Shown here piece after piece: positions 52,348 through 64,000 of a stretch of DNA of 64,000 nt (its first letter is position 1; every line of letters starts with the position of its first letter). The translations under genes were made by a program, and so were the position numbers. The DNA is from Cyanoderma ruficeps (Eukaryota > Chordata > Aves > Passeriformes > Timaliidae). Under the pieces are notes generated by a model. The model saw nothing but the letters and a program-made list of their open reading frames with translations. It did not search any database and was not told where the DNA came from. Where the stretch lies: positions 1,527,485 to 1,591,484 of the forward strand of contig VZDJ01000301.1 in assembly GCA_008694505.1 (NCBI GenBank). Reading direction: 5' to 3'.

Positions 52348-52362
52348 AAAAAAAAAAAAAAA
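52348..52362 (+). repeat. Poly-A run (15)
   Basis: Fifteen consecutive A followed by a purine-rich GAGGGAGGAG stretch. Low complexity. Confidence 0.95.
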
Positions 52363-52919
52363 GAGGGAGGAGCACACTAGAGATGACACACTGCTTGTGT
52401 GAGAGCTGCAATAAGCCCTACTGCAGCACCTAGGTGTGGAAGAGGAAGCTTTGCCACTTATCCAGCATTCTGTCTCATTTGCACGCCAACAGGAGTGGGC
52501 AATTAGCCCAGCTACAGCTCTCACACCATTTGGCTCTACTTTCTCCTGGGAAACATGAGATGGGGTGGATGTAAACACCTTACCAATAAAGCAACAGCAG
52601 TCGGCCACACTGAAGGGGAGGGCAGGAGGGGTTTCACAGAACCATGGTAAAGCAAAACCCAATCTCAGCATTCCCCACTGTCCCAGCAGTCTGCAGAGAC
52701 AGGCCCTTAACACAAGGCCACGTTCTACACAAGAGCATCAGCCACCCCTCCTGCACTGCCTGCTCCCCTGACCACAAGCTCCACGAGGGGTTCTCACTGC
52801 CCAAGAGGCCCGTGACTGCTGGCAATGTCACACTGCCCACCCAGAAAAGCAACACTGAAATCCACTCCTATTTTCCATGAGCTAAGCAAAACAGCTTAAA
52901 TATTATCCAGCACTGCCAG

Positions 52920-53060
52920 CCTTGTGATGGGTAAATGCTTTTGCGATCAGGGGGACATCTTTATTTAAATGACATCTGCATGGCAGGTGCCATCAGCTTC
53001 GTCACTCAATCCATTGGTGTCAAACCCTTATGCAACGGGTGCAAATAAGCCCCGTCACTC
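52920..53060. promoter_or_regulatory. Candidate conserved non-coding element with E-boxes
   Basis: Unique sequence contains E-boxes CATCTG (52973-52978) and CAGGTG (52984-52989). The second lies inside the perfect dyad TGGCA-GG-TGCCA (52981-52992). AT-rich stretches flank both. The block could bind basic helix-loop-helix or NFI-like factors; this is inference. Confidence 0.25.
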
Positions 53061-53614
53061 ACCCAGCCTGCTCACACAAAAGGAGTGTGCCAAGCATGCT
53101 GACCCCTCTATTAAAATCACCACCATCCAGCTTTTTATAGAAAACAGCTGATCTCCTAAGGACTCTCTGCAACCATAACGTGAATTGCAAAACTTTCAGG
53201 GCCAGCCACGTGTCTTGGCATCTACCCGCCCAGGTAGGCAGCGACTTCAGAATGCAAAAGGCTCTCAGAAAATACACCCAATGCAAATCACTTTATTTCT
53301 GGAAGAACAGAATTTTTCTTTCCCCCTCCACGTTTTAGCTTACTCCACCTTCCAAAATAGCCTGAACTTAGTCAAGAAAAGCATGTTCATTTTGGAATGA
53401 AGCTGCATGCACACAACGCACTCACAGAAGAGCTGTGGCAGAACAACTTGTTCCTCAATAGCTATTCTGAACCACGTCTCAGTAACAGATCCAGAGTACA
53501 TCTCTGTAAACGAGACATGTTGATCTGACAACCTGGTTGAAGTGGCGGGTAGAAACTTAAAACTTTTACAAAAGCACTGACAACTCCCTTGAAGTAAGGG
53601 CACACCAATCCAAG

Positions 53615-53634
53615 AAAAAAAAAAACAAAAAAAA
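53615..53634 (+). repeat. A-rich tract
   Basis: Eleven A, one C, eight A. Low complexity. Confidence 0.9.
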
Positions 53635-54501
53635 CAGACATCATTCACTTCTTTTCTAGAGACCTGCTTTGCATCTTCAAGTGTTCAAAATTCATCAGTC
53701 CAGCCCCAGTGTTGGTAAGACCAGCTTAAAAACCAATACAATAAAAATTACTGTGTCTAAAGTTTACCTCCTGTTTGGGAAAAGAAATTCCTTTTTCTGA
53801 AACATTCCTACACAACCACAAGGCCCAGAACCTTACCTTTATTTCAAATGGAAGACAAGATATTAAAGGAAATTACAGATTTAAGGAAGCAGGGGCTGTA
53901 AAGGACTTGATTTATAGCAGAGCTTACAACAAGACCACAATCAATAGAAATCACTGAACATATTGAACATTAAAGCTAAGACACTGAATATCTCAGAACT
54001 CCATTTTCCTTGTTATTACTGTGATTGCAAGGTCCCAGATCAAAAACTGGTTCAGAAGAATGACCTTTATCCTCACTGCTTTTACACAGCCTGAATACTG
54101 CCTTTCTGAATGAGAAAAATTTTTGAAATAGTGTGTTAGTATTTTTCTTTCTGATTTTGTTTCCCCCATTCAAAATTTCACTCAGCACCACAAGTACTAG
54201 TTAATGCAATGCCTTTCCACATGCTCTGTTTCACTGTCAGGCTCTCGGTATCCAGGACTCCAGCATAGTGAGAAAATCTTTGGGAAGCGTCATTTAAACA
54301 AAATAAACTGCAGAATTTTTTCCCCTAAAAGGTTTCACAGGCTTAGGGTTTTATACAACAGCTTGTTTTTACAAACTGTATATTCAGGATCCGGTTTAAA
54401 TCGGTGTCTTGTTTCAGCCACCCTGCCTAAAACATGCATTACTTCCTTTACAGCAATGTGAATTTGTTCACCGTAGCCGACTCATACCGCAGTGCATATG
54501 C

Positions 54502-54520
54502 ATATATATATATATATATA
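54502..54520. repeat. (AT)n microsatellite
   Basis: Nineteen bases of alternating A and T, preceded by CATATG. A short dinucleotide microsatellite about 230 bp left of the CpG island. Confidence 0.95.
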
Positions 54521-54744
54521 CAGGCATGTGCTGTCTCATCTAAGCTGGCCATCACCAACACAAGGTTCATTCAGCCAGGAGGAGGGTTCCTAAAGTGTTA
54601 TCTGCACCCGGAGTGGTTTAGTGTTACTGGGCTGAAAGGAAACAGAGAGACATCCTGTTTATAGGCTGTAGAGCCCGATGGATAAACAAGTGCACCTCAG
54701 TTAAAGGCAGAGTGGGGCACGGGGAGGGGAACAAAAGGGCAGAA

Positions 54745-54975
54745 AGAGAGGCTTAGCGGGTGTGAGGACACCGAAATACCAGCCGGGCTGGATGCCGGGC
54801 AGCACGGCCCGAGGCTGTCCCGTGTGCCGGGGGCCGCAGAATGTACAGAATGTGCCGCCCCGCCGGGGCTGCCGGCGCTGCCGACCCTGCGCGCCCCAGC
54901 CCTGCTCGTCTTTCACCCCGGTGCTGGGCCACTTCCTGGCACTCACTGAGGCGACACCGGAGATGTTTTTCCACA
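54745..54975. promoter_or_regulatory. CpG island, candidate promoter
   Basis: About 20 CpG dinucleotides fall within roughly 200 bp (54760-54960), with GC near 70% by eye. The rest of the window has very few. The core includes GCCGCCCCGCCGGGGC near 54863, and G/C-box-like GGGGAGGGG lies just left, at about 54720. CpG islands in vertebrates mark most promoters. Long open frames on both strands here (54841-55359 plus; 54701-55012 minus) are expected from GC-rich sequence and show no recognisable protein. Direction of transcription is unknown; a minus-strand start would fit the strand skew. It could instead be an orphan island or a promoter of a non-coding RNA. Confidence 0.55.
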
Positions 54976-57942
54976 CCCTCCTCTCTGCTCTCCCAACGCA
55001 CGCCCACATCACCGAGGCTTTCTGTGCATTTTGTGTTTCATCTGCCAGCTGGGCACGCTCGGGGTTTTTGCAATGCCACAGTGGGCAGGGTGGTGAGCAG
55101 TGTCAGTCGTGCATCTCTGCTGTCCACCTGGGGAAGCCAAGAGCCTTCCCTTGGCATCTGCTGGTGGCCACGGGCAGACGTGGACACGGACAGATGGACA
55201 GGGTCTGAACCAACCCAAGGTCACTGCTGTAAGCCCCATCCCCAGCTACAGCAGGGAGGAGACAGTCCCAAGACATGTTCCTCCCATCCTCTTCAGTCAG
55301 GAAAACACTGGAAGTCCATCACTAGGTTAGAAGGAGGTACCAGATTTATTCTCATTTGAATTATCACTTGTGTTCAGTGGCCTGACATGAGAGACTGGGT
55401 CAGAGACAGAATATGGGATGGATACAAGAAACAGGAGATAGATAGAAAAATCCTAAAACAACCCTCTGCTTCTGACATTGTTTTGTCCATCACTGAATTG
55501 ATAGGAAAATGTGAAGTTCTACCTTGGTCCAGACCTAAGAGCCCCTTGTGCCTCCAGCAGGTGTAAGCCCACAATACTCTTCTCCTGGACTGCCCTTAAC
55601 CAGGAAGCAGAAACCCTCTGGCTGTTCAACATCTGCCAAGGCACCAATGTTGTGACCATGGTGACTCAAAAGGCCAGTTCCATGGAGGTCCAGGCAAACT
55701 CCAGCCTCTGCAGCAAACCTTCTCCAAATAACACCTGGACTCCACAAAGAGCTGGCAGACAGGGACATCTGTCCATTGTTGACAACACCCTAACAAACAA
55801 GAGACAAACTGGGCAGAGAACATGGATGACCTTATGGGCTCAGACAAATAAGGAGCCCAACGGGGATGCTCTTCCTACCTGGCCAGTCTTCATGTGAAGT
55901 GTCTAATCCCACTTTCCACACCTTTGCTGCCCCACTGATCATTTTTTCCCCCTTCACTAGGAAACACAGGGAATGAACCCACATCCATCTTCACCCAGCA
56001 CAGAAGAGAAAGTTTTGGCTCCCCTGCTTCCGATTACAGGCAAGCATCTCATGCCAGCTCACAGAGGAGAATTTGAACAGAGCACTGACACCTCACAGGG
56101 CAACCCAAAACAAGAGACTAAGGTCAAGGCTCAGGTGTGACTTTTCATATCTGTTTCCTTCTTGGTTTTTACTACCTTATTTTTTCTCTGTAGGTCCAGA
56201 AACTCTCTACAATGGAAGAGACAAACCTCAACATGTTCCCCAGCCGTTCTGGACTGAAAGACTGCATCCAAGCCCTGTCCTAAGCATGAGCAAGAGAGAA
56301 TTACCCCTGTGTGTACAAGCAGAGCTTGCTGGTGATGCCAGCATTCACACTCTGAGCACTTCCATCACAACATGGCTGGCACAGCCAGTGCTTCACAACC
56401 ACCATAAAAACACCACAGTTCTGCGAGGACGCACAAGAACAGGACTTGCTCCCACTCCGACATGAACTGGGGATGAGGCAGTGCTGCCAGGCCCTCAGCT
56501 GATGAATTGAGTGAGGCCTGGGGAACCTGAGAGCTACTCCCAAAAGAAAGTCCTGAGCACATAATTTCTCACTTGTTTCCCATCCTACTCTTTGTCTCCT
56601 GCAACAGAGACACCTCTGACTCACACCAGGTTTCCGCAGGGCCTGACACAACAGGTCGACAGACTCTCCTTGAAACCAAACAACAGCAAGCACAAGGTGA
56701 CTGTGCCTTGGCCAAGAAGGACCTAGATTCAAGACAGTCCTCAGAGGAACAACTCCAAGGTAAATAAATGTTGATGAACTCCTTTCTCAGCTCTGAGTAT
56801 TTCTGATGCCTTTATACTGCCTTCCTTCCAGCTGGAAAGAAAGTTCATTGAGAATGAAAGCTAGTGACTCGCAGTGAGCAGTGACAGATGCTGCCTGCCT
56901 GCATGTGTGAAAAAACTCTGACAGGCAGAAATAACACACCTCACATGTCTTGTGGTGGCAGTGAAGCAATAAATACTCTAATAGACTACTAAGGCTCATA
57001 GTAATAATGTTGAGCTCCCTTTACAGAAGCCACACCCCATGCCAGATGACATCTGCCATGGTATAGATGTTCCTGGAACAGGGAGATATTTTTAAATCTC
57101 TCAATGTGGCACAAAACTGTGAGTGTATCAGCCAAAATACCAGCCATCACAGTGTTTATATATAGCCTTGCACATACCATCTATAGATGGGAACACAGAC
57201 AGATACATGGTATCTAGCAGCATTACAAACAGACATTCTTCTGCTGGTCTCCAGGACTTGAGAAGAAACTTCCCAGCCAGCAGCTCCGCCCGTGTCATCC
57301 CACCCTGTGCAGCTCTCCACCAGCTTATGTTTCCCAAGTGTGTTAAGTGCTACATCTCAATTCTCATCATCAACAGCCTGTCCCTCCACTTCCCACATGT
57401 CCCCTCTTCTACAGGGCAGTGCAGGTGACAGGGTACCCCACAGCTCTGAGCGTCCCTCTTTACACACACCTTCCAAACCAGAACCCATGGGCCCCAAAAG
57501 TTCCTCTGCGGTGTGACAAGTCGTAAGAAGAGATTAAAAAATCTTCAAGGCAGTCCAGTTCACTCAGGGACACCTGATATGTACAATCTCCAGGCATGGT
57601 CCCTATCAGAGGCAGGAATACAGAAGCGCTAGTGGGAAAAGAATTGGCAAGCTCCAAACGAGCAATAGCTCCCCATGGAGCACCTGTAATCACTTCCCAG
57701 GAACTCTGCTAGCACCCTAGTTACTGCAGGGGAAAAAGAACAAACAAAAATGGTTTTTAAAAATGGCTTCAAGTCCTACAATACATTCTCTCACGAGCAT
57801 GAAATGTGCATCAGCACAAAGAGCACCGCAGCCGTCACACCCAGGGTGATGTTTAAGCTCTTGATACAGTTATCTGCCTAATAATAACCCTAAAGAGCAC
57901 CTCTTGCCTGGCTGCCTGCCAGACCGCATGCAGCCTCTCTGC

Positions 57943-57958
57943 TTTTTTTTTTTTTTTT
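57943..57958 (-). repeat. Poly-T run (16)
   Basis: Sixteen consecutive T, one of only two T-runs of at least twelve; A-runs of that size are more frequent on the plus strand. Confidence 0.95.
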
Positions 57959-58139
57959 AAAGTTTTTTAACTTTGTCAGACATGGAAACGTTGACTCTAA
58001 GAAATTCAGCGTCTTCTGTGAAACAGATTGGCTGAGACTTCTTCATTGTTGTGGAAACCATGACTTGGGTGCCAGGGAGGGCAGACAAAGGGGAAAACTC
58101 GTGTATTTTGCCTTCACGTGTGCTTTATTTTCTCCTCTG

Positions 58140-58260
58140 GCAGGAAACAGTGAGAAAGACTGACCCAGCTGCCGTCAGCTGCGTTGGAAGTGATTGTATC
58201 AGCTCCACCTGCTTAATGTGGGTATTATTCAAGACTGCAAGGACAATGATTTGAGGCAAA
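58140..58260. promoter_or_regulatory. Candidate enhancer with E-box cluster
   Basis: Three E-boxes lie within 46 bp: CAGCTG at 58166-58171, CAGCTG at 58176-58181 and CACCTG at 58206-58211. The two CAGCTG sites are spaced ten bases apart, one helical turn. The surrounding unique sequence (GTGATTGTATCAGC, GCTTAATGTG) resembles conserved regulatory DNA. Basic helix-loop-helix factors would be the likely binders. Confidence 0.25.
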
Positions 58261-61200
58261 TGAGCAGTGACTGGTGTGTTCTCGAGGGACAAATGCTACA
58301 CTGCTGCATGACACAATTGATCCACAACAGCGGGACAACAGTGCCAAGGTTGGGAGGAGGAAGGAAAGTGGGAGAGAGGGATAAACACCTCCACCTGTTT
58401 TTCTATGGAAAAAGAGATATTACAAGGGGAAGCATGGCTTGTTTGAATATTTCAGAATTTGCACTACATTATTTCCAGCACTCAGAAGCAACAAATGAGC
58501 TGCACCAAGAGATCCAGCAGCTACAGCTCAGAGAGGAACATCATGCCCATGTCAAGCTTTCAAAGCCTTATAAACAATAAGGAGTTCAACATGATTTCTT
58601 TATACTCAGAGAATAACAGCCTTGACAAAATGGGCTGTGAGGTGCCACACTTTGTCATTCACACTTGCTATGGATCTGGCCCTGTGCATCACTGAGCTTA
58701 GGTGTGGTGCAGCCCCACTGAAGCGGGTCCTGCAGACCACTCCTCACAGCTAGCTACCTGTCAAAGTAACAAAGAGCCTCCAACAAGCACATGGACAACA
58801 GCACAGGCTGAAGCAACTGCTGCTGAAGCATGAGAGAGGCACTTCAATGGTGTTCTTAAAAGGAAAAGATAAAAAGAAAAAGGGAAAAAGCATACCTTTG
58901 CAAGTTCCAGCACAAGAAGAAAGCCCCAGGTCACTGCTGTAGCTAATGAGAAGGGCGACAGTGGGCCTCAGCAAGACTGTTGTAAACATCCTCATGACTT
59001 TTCTTTTTTTTTCTAATCAAGTGAAATACACACAAACAGCATCATGTCCACAGCAGGCTGCTGCTTTGACATCCATACAGCCAGTAAGACCCAGTGAAGT
59101 TTTAATAGGCAGGTCAAGCCTACAAAGAGTTTGCTACCACCCTCTCCTGCCTCCACTACGTATCCCGTTCCCCAGTGGTTTTACTCTGAGAACTTCACAG
59201 GCTTTCACCAGAATTGCTGCTCAGAGAGCAGCCTGCTCACAGACAAAGCACACACGGCTCCAGCAGGAGAGAAGCCCTTTAGCTTATTCTGCATTGTGTT
59301 CCTCCAGGATCCAAGTAAATAACAACATCTCACAAAAACAAATTACATCAGGCACGGGACCCTTGTGACCCAAATGGGTGAGTTCTCATAGGAATTTACC
59401 ACTTTTACCTCCACACAGCCAGAGAAATGGAAGCAAGCCAGGAAAGAAGGGCGGCATTGCCCTTTGCAAACACCTAACGAGCCCAACCGAAAACACGAAG
59501 CCCAGCACCTTTGGAGACATCCCCCTGCACACCCTGGCAGGGCAGGCGGCTGCAGATGAAAAAGACCCACCAGGAAAGTTCTTCCGTAGGAGCTGATATT
59601 TCAGCTATTAAAGAAGTTTCTGTTTAAACAGACATTAATTGCACATGCTCAGGAATTTCTCAGCTTTACCACTTAAAAAAACAGCCAAAGCCACTTTAAG
59701 GCTCTTCCTTTTTTCTCTCCCGCCTTTATTTGCTCTGTAAACACATTTGTATGTGCCCTGGATCCTGTAACGTTCTGCTGCAGTGACACCAGCTCTGAAA
59801 CAGAGCGGCAGCAACCTACACATCTCACCAGGGACTGCTGAACGTCCTGGGTCCTGCCCCTGCCATCACAGCACAGCACAATGCAGAACCCCACACAGCC
59901 CAGCTCCTGGCAGGACATTCTCCCAGCACAGGATGGAGCAGAAGATGCCATCGGTGTCATTTGTACCAACAGATAACACTATCAGGAGCACATGCTCACA
60001 AACTCAGCCTGCTCCCTCGCAGGCTGAAACTCCCCCAACAAAACCCTACCTTTCAGCAGTGGGGTTTGTTTATTAAAGTGCTGTTGCAAGTTTACCCGCA
60101 GATCAAGGCCTTGATTGTGGCGAGTAGAGGATGTGAAATAACTGCAAATACTTTGTAGCCTTTTGAAGAGACCGCTGAGGTCAGCCCAGCGATACTTCCC
60201 ATCCCATGCTAGGCAAGAGTGGCAGAGAGCCTCCTGTGCACAAATACAATCATGGCCAACGCAATCAACTGCTACAGTAGGGCTGCCCATAAAGCTGCTC
60301 ATGAACACGCCAGGAAGAAGGACAGGACAAATGGAATCCTGAAACTTGGATCAATTCTTTGCCTTACCATATGCATACCTACGTGTAAATGTTTATGTAC
60401 ACCTAGCAACATCTGTGCAGCTTTGGGCGAGTTTTGACCCTTCCTGGTCAGTAAACAGACCATAAAATCACTGCCCTAAACACACCTGGAGGCAAGAGAA
60501 CACCCAGCAGCTCCATCTCCACCCCATCACTGCACACAGCAGGAAACTTCAGCAAGGACACACTAGTGAAACACCTCTCGAGCCCAGAGGGGCTGCTGGC
60601 AGATAGCCCACGATACTTTCTATTATGTCCTTTAATATTGCCTTACATCTCACACATCTGTTGGCCTCCCTCCCCAAGGGGAAGGCTGGGAGTGACTCCT
60701 CTTGTCAAACTGGTCTGCTCCGTGCCTCGAGCAACACAAAATCTCCTGAGAGCAGCCAGGAATCTCTTTCCCCTCTGAAATCAGGTCACCTCCACCACGC
60801 TCAATCTCAGCCCACCCAGAAAGTAAAGTCCGAACCAAAACTCAAGACACTCTTTGCCTGGGCTGGCCATGCCACCCACCACCACTAACTCCAGCAAATC
60901 AGCCTCTGCAGCACCTCACAGAAAGGGGGGTAGGAGAAGGGAGTCATTTTTGGCAAGGAAAATGCAATGGAACATTTTGTATCCATCGATCGTGGGATGA
61001 GTCATGTTTAGAGCAACTCGCCTCCTCTTGCCCTCACTTCCCCACCCCCAAATTATGGACTGCAAGACATGAGCAGAGATAATGAGCAATTTCAGATGTT
61101 CTGAACTCAGGTTTCTCTCCTGCTGGAACAGCATGCCGTGACAGTGGATGGACTGAGCTCCAGAGATGCCCTACATGTTCCCATGCCTTACACTGGCTAC

Positions 61201-61714
61201 AAAACAACTGAGTCTAACTAATGGGCAGTTAGAAAGGAATTAGAGGAGTTGGAAGACCTGAACAGGATCAACAGTAAAAGAAGACAAAAAAATAAATGGG
61301 GATCAGACACAAGCCTCAGAAAAAGATCAGCAAGTTGGAGGTACATTTCTACATATGCACACACACCAATCTCTGATTTGCTGTCTGAGTCTCTAGGGGA
61401 CTAACTAACTTGGAGGGTACAAAGTAGAAGATGACAAGCTGCTTATGCACTTGCCTATTAATGTTTGGCAGTGGGACACAGACAGGATGTGATGACCCAG
61501 CACCCCACCACATGGGGCATTCAAGCCTGGCCAAGAGATCTTCCAGCTCTGCACTCCAGCCAGGACCAGTACACTCCATTCAGAGAACAAACTGGTACTT
61601 CATACCCTGGGAGATGACTAATTGCAGTAGCTGAGTTATGGCATAGCTTTTAACACAAAACAAAGAGACATTAAGGTCATCTTGACTCTCATGTACACCA
61701 TCCCCTCCCACAGC

Positions 61715-61905
61715 AGACTTGCTGCTCTTTTTTTCCTCCTACTCCTTTTCTCACTTTCTACCCTCCCCTTCAACATTCTTTCCTTTCAGGTCTTCTCACC
61801 TCCCTCCATACCCATTTACCTTCCTCTCTCTATCCATTCCTCCAGCACTTGAAAAATCCTTCTCATCACCCACAACTCCCACAGCAAAAGTCCTTCTCTT
61901 TCAGG
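61715..61905. repeat. Pyrimidine-rich tract
   Basis: Nearly all bases on the plus strand are C or T over long stretches, including a strong acceptor-like CTTTCCTTTCAG ending at about 61789. The tract has no regular repeat unit or mirror symmetry. It could be a polypyrimidine microsatellite relic. No exon with a preserved frame could be shown after the acceptor-like site. Confidence 0.7.
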
Positions 61906-64000
61906 AATCTGCTTTATCTGGAGTTTGATCTCCAGCAATTACCTGTGCTAACCCTTCCAGAGACCTCAAGTCCACATTTGTCTGCCTGTCTTTGCAGAAT
62001 CTTTAGGACAAGAACTCTCATCTTCCCACTTGTAAAGCACAGGATACGTTTACTGGGTAAGTGATAATTAAGCCACCTCAGCATTTCAGGGTAGCTCAGT
62101 GTGGGTTCCCTTCGTGTTTGCCTTCCCTCCACTGCAAACTAATCTACCTGTAAGACTTTTTCTTCCTTATCTCTGTTACAAGGTTATCACTTGAATTTAT
62201 CTGCATTTTTCAAAAAAGGTTGAGACAGGGAGGTGGGGAAACAAAGGGCCTTTACCAGCCCAGTTCAACCTCAGCTCAAACCCTGAGATGTAGAGAAGCT
62301 TGTGGGAGCACCACAGGGAGAGACCATAGCCAGAAATAACTCAATGGGATTATTTCAAATGCCACATCTCACTTCTATTCGGTCTTCAGTACGTTTTTGG
62401 ACAAGCAGACACACTGCTGTTTAGTCAGAGAGCAATTATCAAATCTACATCCAATCCCACCAGCTGAGTGTGTGTCTGCCTTCGGAAGGAAGCTGGAAAA
62501 GAGGCAAATAGACCATTGAGATGCAAAACTGGGGTAAGGAAATAGAAATTCCAAAGAAAAGATTGCCCACAACACACAGGGTGTCCAGAGGTCACTAAGA
62601 GGCAGCCTGGACTTCAGTGAATAAAAACCTCAAAACAGAGAAAACAAAACCTTCCACCCATGTCAGAGCCCATGCATGGAACTGGCCTGGTTGGTTGGCA
62701 ACCACAGCCATGCAGGACGGGGAATTTCCATAACAGGTGGAGCACTTCTCAGGAATCAAGGTGATAAAACACTCATTCAATTAAAGTAAGAGGGCAAAAG
62801 TACTTGCTAGACTGAGTTCACTGAGCTGAGATACAGAACCAGCTTTTAGCATCATGAGAACCTAACCTGTCTTGGGTTTCTGCTCTCTGGCTCCCTGCAC
62901 TCCTCCATCACGTGGATTTCACCCCGTCTCCCCACACACACCAGCTCCTCACCTACATGAGGACATTGCTCCAGTCACTTCAATACAGCCATCCCCAGTG
63001 CCCTCCCAGCTTTCAGAAATACTTCACTGGGAACATGTTCAAAAGCCACATCCTTCTTCATCCCTGCAGCCCCTCAAGGTTATCTGTTGCAGCTTTCTGA
63101 CACTCACACATCTCGGCAGCAAATTAGTTGATAACTAACAAAGCACTGCGGGAAGCAGACGTGTCAGGAGGCCTATGTGATAACACCAGTGTGCTGTGAG
63201 AAACCTCATCCAGATCCACGGGAAAAATTACAATTTTTGTTACTGGTTTCATCTGAACTCGCCAGCTACCCACAAGACCACACAGCAAACAGGAATGCCT
63301 CCAAGCAAAAACAGTGGGGGCATTCAAAGCCCCCTGTGCTTAGACATGGTCACCAAATCTGCCACAAGAAAGACAACGAAAATTAAGAAAAAAAGTCAAT
63401 CACTTAGAAAATAACAGGAGACCATGTAAGAACTCCTTCCTTCACGCAGAATTCACCTTCCTGCATAGCAGCATTTCACCCAACAGAGATGGAAGAGTCG
63501 GTGCTTAATGCTGACCCTGGAAACTTGCCCAGAAGTTTTTACATCGCTCAGCACCCTGTGCATAAAAGGGCAGCAGTGGTGACACTTCTGGTGAACTCCT
63601 GCTGGCCAAGCTGTCTGGCAGGTATAGCTAAAAAAGCCGGGTTTGGAAAATATTGCCTTTTTATAGCTTATCTCAGTGCAGACAGCTGCCTCACACCTCT
63701 AGAAATAGCAGGATTTAACAGCCATGTTTGCAGGGACAGATTTTAAAGGTTCCATCTTCTAAGAAACAACCTACACATTCAGAAACAGGAGGCCAGATTT
63801 GTTTTGATACTGGAACCCCCTTCCATATGCTAAGCATACCCACGGATTTGCAAAAACCCTGCTCTGAAAACGGGATGTTCATTCAGCAACAGGCGACAAG
63901 TAACTTGCATTTGCCTTCCTATAGAGTCTGTTCCCAGCACAATCAGTAGCAAAGTAGCAACACGATTAGGCTGATATTGCCTTTTGCTGAAAATTGTTGG

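Larger units (their letters stand above)
50935..54744. other. Non-coding unique sequence
   Basis: No gene was recognised. Fifteen A lie at 52348-52362 and an A-rich tract at 53615-53634. Minus-strand donor-like sites (for example AAG|GTAAGG near 53830-53838) occur without supported exons. A block at 52920 and an AT microsatellite at 54502 are listed separately. Confidence 0.7.
54976..64000. other. Non-coding unique sequence
   Basis: No gene was recognised. Open frames up to about 145 codons (for example 56301-56732 minus and 58946-59368 plus) show no family resemblance. Sixteen T lie at 57943-57958; an E-box cluster and a pyrimidine tract are listed separately. No CR1 or other mobile element was recognised in this part. 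Confidence 0.7.

Noticed and set aside
54841..55359. 172-codon Arg/Ala/Pro-rich open frame over the CpG island
   Set aside because: GC-rich DNA has few stops; competing open frames occur on both strands, so openness is a composition effect.
1..64000. Search for CRISPR arrays, prokaryotic operons, prophage or defence systems
   Set aside because: No regularly spaced repeats, no tightly packed same-strand genes and no ribosome-binding patterns; CR1 fragments and base composition indicate a vertebrate nuclear genome.

Overview
This window looks like vertebrate, most likely bird, nuclear DNA with no recognisable protein-coding gene. The best support is three short fragments that match the 3' end of CR1 (chicken repeat 1) LINEs, at about 6450, 13108 and 50797, plus a longer and more decayed CR1-like 3' region near 30.8-31.1 kb. 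The rest fits intron or intergenic DNA: GC about 45% in a hand sample, few CpGs outside one island, long poly-A/T runs, microsatellites and stop codons throughout all six frames. The longest open frames (about 120-195 codons) show no domain, motif or family resemblance I recognise.

Layout. 0-13 kb: unique sequence, an AT-rich conserved-looking block with two RFX X-box-like dyads (about 5.3-5.5 kb), and one CR1 tail. 13-20 kb: an A-rich tract beside a CR1 fragment, AT-rich homeodomain-type blocks, and a poly-A run that ends at the only ambiguous base (N at 19764). 20-31 kb: more unique sequence. Its notable block (27.4-27.7 kb) contains, on the minus strand, a branch point, a pyrimidine-rich 3' splice site and a 5' splice site directly joined, which is the layout of a recursive splice site. 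The old CR1-like element follows. 31-54.7 kb: unique sequence with several conserved-looking AT-rich blocks, a strong 74-nt hairpin at 45.0 kb and a third CR1 tail. 54.75-54.98 kb: the only CpG island. 55-64 kb: unique sequence with an E-box cluster and a long pyrimidine tract.

The plus strand carries more A than T and more C than G in a hand count, and the recognisable CR1 fragments and most long A-runs lie on it. Transcribed vertebrate DNA usually has a G+T excess on its sense strand, and intronic LINEs are usually antisense. My inference is that the window lies largely inside, or alongside, a long gene transcribed from the minus strand, with the CpG island as a possible internal or alternative promoter. 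No exon could be called with confidence. I found no bacterial or viral gene system, CRISPR array or defence system here.
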